The position numbers and the translations under genes are program-made. DNA of 64,000 bases from Adenanthera pavonina (taxonomy: Eukaryota > Streptophyta > Magnoliopsida > Fabales > Fabaceae), in NCBI GenBank assembly GCA_026686845.1, contig JAIVEN010000009.1, forward strand, positions 40,077,001-40,141,000, written 5' to 3'. The notes under the pieces are model-generated. The model was not told the DNA's origin, did no database searches, and saw only the letters and a program-made list of their open reading frames with translations. The stretch's first letter is position 1, and the number at the start of each line of letters is the position of its first letter. Of the stretch, positions 57,500 through 64,000 are shown in pieces.

Positions 57500-60130
57500 A
57501 ATGGAAATAATCTCGAAATGGCTAGCGATGAATTTAATTTGGTTAATACCAAAAGTATAGCAAAACAATTTAATTTGATATCCCAAGAAAACCAATATCT
57601 TAGGTTTTGTCCCCCTTGAACCCCAATCTCACCTATAGCACGATATACCATTTTTTCACCAAACACACTAAACTTCACAAATATCCTGACACATTACTTT
57701 CATTTATCAAGATACATGAGGGCAACTAAATCAATTCCAAATTATAATCCTAACATAAATATTGAGTCCAAAAATCAAAAGTAAAATCAATCTAGCTAAG
57801 AAAATAGGAAGAAAGTGAGAGAATCCCCTTATAGACTATGAAAATAATGCTCCTCATGGCTTCTTCTCTATCTCCTTTGTAGAACACCACTGAAATCTCA
57901 AGCTACCATGGCCAAAATTTCGTCCAAGCCAAGAGAAGAAAAAGCAAGAAGAATTGAACATGTGAAGAAGTAGAGAATAAAGGCAATTTCAGTTCCAAGA
58001 GAGATTTCTTCAAGAAGTTCGAACTCTAGCTTCTTCCTGCAGCTTTCTGCACTTGTCCAAGTCTGGAATCTCAAGACTAAAGTGAAATCAAGTGGAAAGA
58101 ATGAAGGAGAAATGGAGAAAATGGAAGAGGAATCAGAAAAATTCCAACCGATTGAAGTTTGGTGGAGGAAATTGAGCGAAAATTAGGAGGATGGAGAACA
58201 AATGGAAGTTGAAAACTAGAGTGTGGAGCATAATATTCCCTTTGTTCCAGCTTCCTGGAACTCCAAAGTGCTCCTTGGAATTCCAAAGTGCTCCTCAACA
58301 CCTCAAGACTTCAAACCCTATAGAGTTCCAGCTTCATGGAATTCCAAAGTGCTCCTCAACACCTCAAGACTTCAAACCCTAGTGGAGAACCACTAATCTC
58401 CTTTATTTTTTCGTTCTTCGGTCAACTGATTCAAGTTATTTAAAAATAGAATTTGTGATATATCACCATGGTGGGGGTTATTGGTACTGCAGCGCCAATG
58501 CTTTCTCTTTCAAATTTCACTAGCAAAATTCAACTCTTCTGCCGAGGCCCAAAAGTTGCTTGCCGTGGCATGAGAGAATTTTCTCCCTCTCTCTTTTCAT
58601 CTTTTCCTCTGGTCCTGGCCCCATCGAACTTGCACCAATCTAAAAGTATTCTTCCATAAGTCCATTAATATGTTTAGAAGAATCAAATTGAGGTTTTTAC
58701 ATCTATCATGTACTTGCAAAGCTTTACATTCATTTTCATAATTACCATAGCCAGTATCATTTTCATCATAATTTGTAGTAGAGTTAAGAAACTTACTAGC
58801 CGTGTAATCACACATATCATGATATGGAAAGAGCCAAAAACAATCCATACCAAGTGTATATCATGATATGAAAAGAGCTAAAGATAATCCATAACAGGTG
58901 TATATCATGATATGAAAAGAACTAAACATATATGACCAATTAAAGAACAAAAGGAAAACAACTTCGTTACCTTAAACCATCCGAACCACACGACACCTCG
59001 ATAGGCCGATGAAGATAACTATAACATGCCAAAAAGGATGCAAGATCAAGTTACCATATTGTCTCAAACTAATGCATAAGTCAATCCATACAACTTCATT
59101 AGAATCTATTCCAATTCAACTAATTCAATCAAGGAACCCAACACTTCAAATAGTAGAATAGCCACTTACCAACCACTCTAATGCTTTCCAAAGACTCCAT
59201 GGAGTCAGGAAATCTCAATTGAATAAGCTTACAATCTACACATTACCAAATACTCATTGCCAACACAGATCATCAAGCCCAATGAACATAACTTGATAAT
59301 CCATCAGAAAATCGGCTGAAACAAGGGACCTATTAGCTACTCATACACCAAAATAGCTAAAACAACTCATAGAACCAAAATTGAGCCCATGAAATTTCAG
59401 ATATCAAGTAGAACACGGAATTAAAGGCTAGGGTTTGATGAAAATGCTACTTAATCATTGAAAAACCAACACCCAAAACTTAAAAACAGCTAATAACACA
59501 TCTTTGAAGCATTTATGCATCATTTAATTGGTGAAAACTCAACAAAAAAGAAACCCCAAGCCATACCCATGAAGAACCACCACAAACCATAAAATAAAAT
59601 AGAGAAGAGATGATAAAGATTCATTTACCAGCAAAATTTAGGCTTCCCCAAGGTCAAACTCGTGTCCCAAGGTCTCAGATAATCAAAACCCTAGCAGAGC
59701 CACAAATTCTCCTTTGTTTTCACTATTCCGGCGAGTCTAATACGTTCTGGTTTATACAAAATTTGTGACTGGTATAGAATAAGTTCGCCATGGTGTAAGC
59801 CTATTTTGGCTTGGCCCAAGGCCAAACTTGCCACTCTCACCATGGCACCACTGAAACTTGCCATGGGGTGAGATGATTTTGCCTCTTTTTCCATCTTACT
59901 CATTTTCCGATCCTTCCTCTAGTCTTGGCCCCTTCGATCCTATGCAGTTCTAGTGATGTCTTTCCCATTAGCTTGATAACACACCTGGAATGACATATTA
60001 GATTTGTTATAGAAAAAAATGGAAAGAAGAAATTCAAGTGGATAAATGGCAAAAAAGTCGTGAAATAAAATAAATAAAATTGAGTAATATAAATTGCATT
60101 GTTCCAAAAATGTCGATGGCTCAAAATATA
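57500..60130. repeat. Decayed repeat mosaic, possibly minus-strand LTR material
   Basis: Two related blocks at about 58585-58645 and 59895-59955 share the theme TTCCTCTRGTCYTGGCCCC then TCGA. C/A-rich plus-strand text is the complement of typical LTR style. No clean ends or TSDs were found. Confidence 0.35.
58246..58382. repeat. ~60-bp tandem duplication
   Basis: GTTCCAGCTTC, GGAATTCCAAAGTGCTCCTC, AACACCTCAAGACTTCAAAC and CCTA occur twice. A shorter inner repeat of TCCAAAGTGCTCCT precedes them. Confidence 0.85.
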
Positions 60131-63100
60131 AAAGCCAAGATCAATTTAATTAGAGGGATGGTAAAAATGTCAAATGGAATAAAAGAAAAATAAAAAAAGA
60201 AAATAAAATAGTGAGTGGAAAAGAGAGAATGAGTGGATGAATGGAAAAGAGTGTTTTATTTAAATGAAAAGTCTCCTAATTAGTACAAATCTTGATTTTT
60301 CCACTTTAAATCCAATTATTCTCACATAATTAAGCTCATTTGTGACATTAAAAATAGGGATAATTAAACTACAATTAAGTTAATTAAAATGAGTAGAATT
60401 ATGCAATTTACAATTAATGACATCTAGGGACAAACAATAATTACAGAAAAGGACCAAAATTTCAATTTAGTGATAGAAAATAACTAAGTTCTAAAATTAA
60501 AATGTTGTCTAATTAAATCCATTTTGGCTATAATTTTTTTTATTAAAAATACTAAATATAAGGATTTTAAAGTGTAAAATCTAGTGTTATCAATCATCTA
60601 TTAATTGTTATTGAATTTGCTAAATAATTTAATCATTTTGTGGAAACTTAATAAGTAGATGCCATTTATTGAAAATTATTTAAGAAATTTAAAAATTATT
60701 TCACTGATTTGAAATTTTATCATTTATTGAAAATCATAATTAATTAATAATTCAATAATTAATATTTTAGGAATCATAGTAAATTTGATTAGTAATATCT
60801 GACAAAAAATATTTGATTACTAATAAGTAATCCTTTTAGCTGCCTAGTAGCATCAGTGCAAAATCAGTAAACCATATCAATTAATAGATATATTCAATTT
60901 TGTGTAAATTTTGAAATGATAATAAATTTTATTAGAAAGCATGTCAATCATATCAATTGTAACAAATTTCAACCAATTAAGTAAAATATTCAAATTAAGA
61001 AAAAGATTATGTAAACTTAGTATGAAAAGCAAAAAAAAAAAAACAGATTTTACTTAATATTCCAATTTTTTTTAATTCTAGAAATCGTAATTAGTAGTAG
61101 GTGACCATATCAATTTAATGGTAAAAAATTATAACCAAAAAAAATAAAATATAAGCAAGATTATATGAAATTTGAATTTCAAATGATAATTTATTAAGTC
61201 ATATATAGTAAAAAATAAAAACAATATGGGACTAAAAGTATAAAAAATCGGTTGAAAGGTAAATTGATCACAAAACATAATAATGTATAAAATTTTTATT
61301 TCATTTTCAACCTTGGATAAAAATATAAGTATTTGAAATTAAACATTAAACAATTATAAAAATATATAGAATAAACCTAGGTTATACTCATGAATTAATT
61401 TTCCTTCCATTCAATTCCTACTCACCAGTGAGAAATCATTTGTCATTCATAGAAATAGGTACTATTTCAAAACTTTGCTTATAAAATACCTATGAATACA
61501 TTATTACGGATAAAATTATAAAAAATAATTAATTAAATTATTTCCACTTTTTTTAAATCATTTTTCCACACTTTACTACTTTAGTTAAATCATTGCAAAG
61601 ATAGTGTTTTTTAGCTAGTGATATTAGCAGTAAAATGAGATATATATATATATACACACACACACACATGCATACATTTTTTACAATACTTATCTAATAT
61701 TAAAATAAAATTATAAAATTACGATCAGAACATTTCTTTTAGAAGAATGATAAAAAGAGATCCTTCACTATTTAATATTATACATTAGACAAATTTGCTA
61801 AAAATTTTCAAATAAAAAAATAAAATGAAGATTTTCTCGTAGAGTTGTTTCACATAAATGAAATCAGGTCAGCCATGCATTTTTTAAATCACTTTTTTTT
61901 ATACAATTTTTTAAATCACTTTGTTTAAGTATTTATATTTAAATATATTAATTTGGCCATAAAGGATATAAATATTTTAATTATCCAGATTTATTAAATT
62001 TTTTAAGTATAATTTAATGTTACAATAAATTATCAAAGTTATTCAGAAATTAAGGATCAATATCAAATATAAGACTCTTTATTTTAATTGTTTTGAATTA
62101 AAGATTTAGATTTCTTTATGAAATTTTATTATGTTTGTTGTTTTGAGTATTATTTTATTTTGAATAGAACAAAATATTAAAATCAAATCAAATTATTTAT
62201 ATAATAAAAATAATATTTTCACAGTCATGAAATAAAGAACTTTGGATGGTGGATTTATCCATGAACCCGCCATTTTTGGGTGTTTCCTTTTTCAAGTAGA
62301 AATATTTCGAGATCATCACATTTAAATTTGCAGGACACATAAAGACTAAGGTGGGGATTTTGATACACGTTTTTTTTGCTTAATTTGCAGGATACCAAAA
62401 AAATAAGTACTCCTTTAATTCACTTATTATTTGTTTAAGCAATTTAATCAATCAAAGTGAATAATTTGTATATATAAACTCAAACTAAAAAACTGTTATC
62501 CTGTGATGTCCTTGTTTTTATTATCTTTTTGCCAATGATTGTTTTTCATGAATCCCTCTTAAATTCCATGATTTTTAAATTTTAAATTAAAAAATATGGA
62601 ATTCAACAATTTTCTTTTTTTTTTGGTAAAAAAATATCAATTCAGTTGCAATAAAAGTAAATAATTTAATTTCAAAATTTACAAATTAAAAAATTTTAAA
62701 TTTTGATTCTAACTAAACAATTTACTGATTTTAGATTTACTTCATACTTCTCTATATAATTTTATATTTTGTTTAAATTAAATAAAAAATTACTTATAAT
62801 TTAAATGAAATAGATATAATTAGTTATGAAAAAAATCTTAAATACATAAGTTAAAAAAATTAAATATTGATTATGATTAAACGAATCTCATTAGATTTAT
62901 TGTTTTTAAATTTAAAATATAAAATAAAATAATATATGTAAGTTCCAAATCTAACTGTAAAACAAAGATTTTGAAGCACAGAGTTATGACAAACCCTAAT
63001 CAAAGCTCTAAAGTTATTCCGAAGATGTTCATTCATATTATCTACTTATATATATATATAATTTTATATAATAGATAGATCATAAGGTTAAAAGGAAAAA

Positions 63101-63320
63101 TTTCATGATTATGTTTTAAATTAATAGTCAAATAAAAAATGCAAAAAATTAAGATCAAAAGTAAAATTAGGAAACAAAAGAAAAATCTAAATTAATGTCG
63201 AGAAATTATTTGGATTCAATGAACTTAGTGGACTGAATAGTTAATTTTTTTGGTTCGTAAGTTTACTTTCCGAATTTTTTTTTGTGAAAGACCATGTGAA
63301 ACCCTAATAATCTGCCCATA
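60130..63320. other. AT-rich intergenic, no gene seen
   Basis: Very AT-rich with a (TA)n-(CA)n compound microsatellite at about 61641-61669. No element ends or coding frames were recognised. Confidence 0.6.
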
Positions 63321-63326
63321 GTCCCA

Positions 63327-63333
63327 TATATAA
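63327..63333 (+). promoter_or_regulatory. TATA box candidate of a gene starting near the window end
   Basis: TATATAA followed about 30 bp later by CAATAGTTTCACC and a leader with CTAGGGTTTTGGCATC, a telo-box style common in plant ribosomal and housekeeping genes. No ATG with a long frame follows before 64000, so the coding part, if any, lies downstream after an intron. A SINE-like stretch (63420-63486) within the leader complicates this. Confidence 0.35.
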
Positions 63334-64000
63334 TTGGAGCCTCCTCCCTGACAATAGTTTCACCTAGCTAGGGTTTTGGCATCTTCGGAGAAGAAACGTG
63401 GAAGCCACAAGCAAAGCCTAGAGCCTAGTGTTCTAACCTACCCTGCTGCGTCGCAATTGGAATTCTTGTGTTCAAATCTGGCAGATATATATATGCTTTA
63501 TCTACTTGGTTTCTTCTTTATATGCGTCTAACGTTGTCTGAATCATATGAACTTCCTCCCCTATTGTGGAATTTTAATACTTACGAGGGTTGGATCAATT
63601 AGTTTGACAAATAGTGTTTTGGAGTTCAGGTTCTAAGAGTTGGTATATCTGCGATTTCTACAGTTACTGTCATGGTTTCGTCGTCGTTTTCCGGGTTTAT
63701 TTTAACTGGCCAGACACTGAAGGGAAAACTGTGTGGTATACGAATAGCGGGAAGGTCCAAGTTGTCTTAGGTTTTGTCTACAATATTAGAGGCTGTAATT
63801 AATGTCTTTTGACATTTATTTTCGGGTATGTTTGTGCCATGTTTGTGATCAATTTGGATGGATCCGTATATTCTGTTTTGTCCTAGAAGAGAAACCTGTT
63901 CTTTTGTTTGCCTTCACCCTATATGAAGGTGACCTCTTAGATTATTATAAAATTGTGTTGGGAGAACTTAGCAAAACAAAAATTTGTTGGGAGATGATTG

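Overview
The window looks like nuclear DNA of a dicot flowering plant. It is AT-rich, has GT-AG introns, and holds plant-specific families: an ankyrin/PGG membrane protein, a 5S-RNA-carrying Cassandra-type TRIM, Ty3/gypsy LTRs with initiator-Met primer sites, and TTF/hAT, Mutator, Tourist and Stowaway elements. I cannot name the genus. Only one conventional protein gene is clearly intact here, and its 5' end lies outside the window (1-2655).

Layout: (1) 1-2.8 kb is the 3' part of an ankyrin-repeat/PGG gene in four exons. (2) 3.4-11.9 kb is a locus repeated two to three times. It carries a small minus-strand proline-rich gene: copy 1 open, copy 2 broken, copy 3 shortened. A Tourist MITE sits in copy 1 only. 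(3) 12-29 kb is AT-rich intergenic DNA with well-bounded small elements: two same-family hAT MITEs with perfect 8-bp target duplications, a SINE, Stowaway-like elements, a Mutator MITE, and a tandem Cassandra array with four LTRs. (4) 30.1-31.3 kb is a TATA-driven, CT-rich transcription-unit candidate with a near-perfect foldback that looks like a young MIRNA precursor. A 21/23 match to its arm lies 2.1 kb downstream. (5) 32.7-34.5 kb is a PGG-like gene fragment split by a 1.44-kb solo LTR (TSD GATGT) that carries a 64-bp minisatellite. (6) 34.96-38.48 kb is a complete but inactivated TTF/hAT transposon. (7) 40.6-42.2 kb is a 1.6-kb Mutator-type foldback with a 9-bp TSD. (8) 44.5-60.1 kb is nested, decayed LTR-retrotransposon material: a Ty3/gypsy protease-RT remnant, a minus-strand LTR end, a probable very long Ogre/Tat-type LTR, and a plus-strand LTR with PBS and gag remnants. 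(9) 60-63.3 kb is AT-rich with no gene seen, followed by a possible promoter and 5' leader near 63.33 kb.

The strongest candidate for something undescribed is the foldback at 30376-30495 together with its cis match at 32632-32654. This fits a small-RNA gene born by inverted duplication of a nearby sequence. The repeated proline-rich mini-gene family and the solo-LTR-split PGG fragment are next. All calls come from reading the sequence; no database search or folding program was run.
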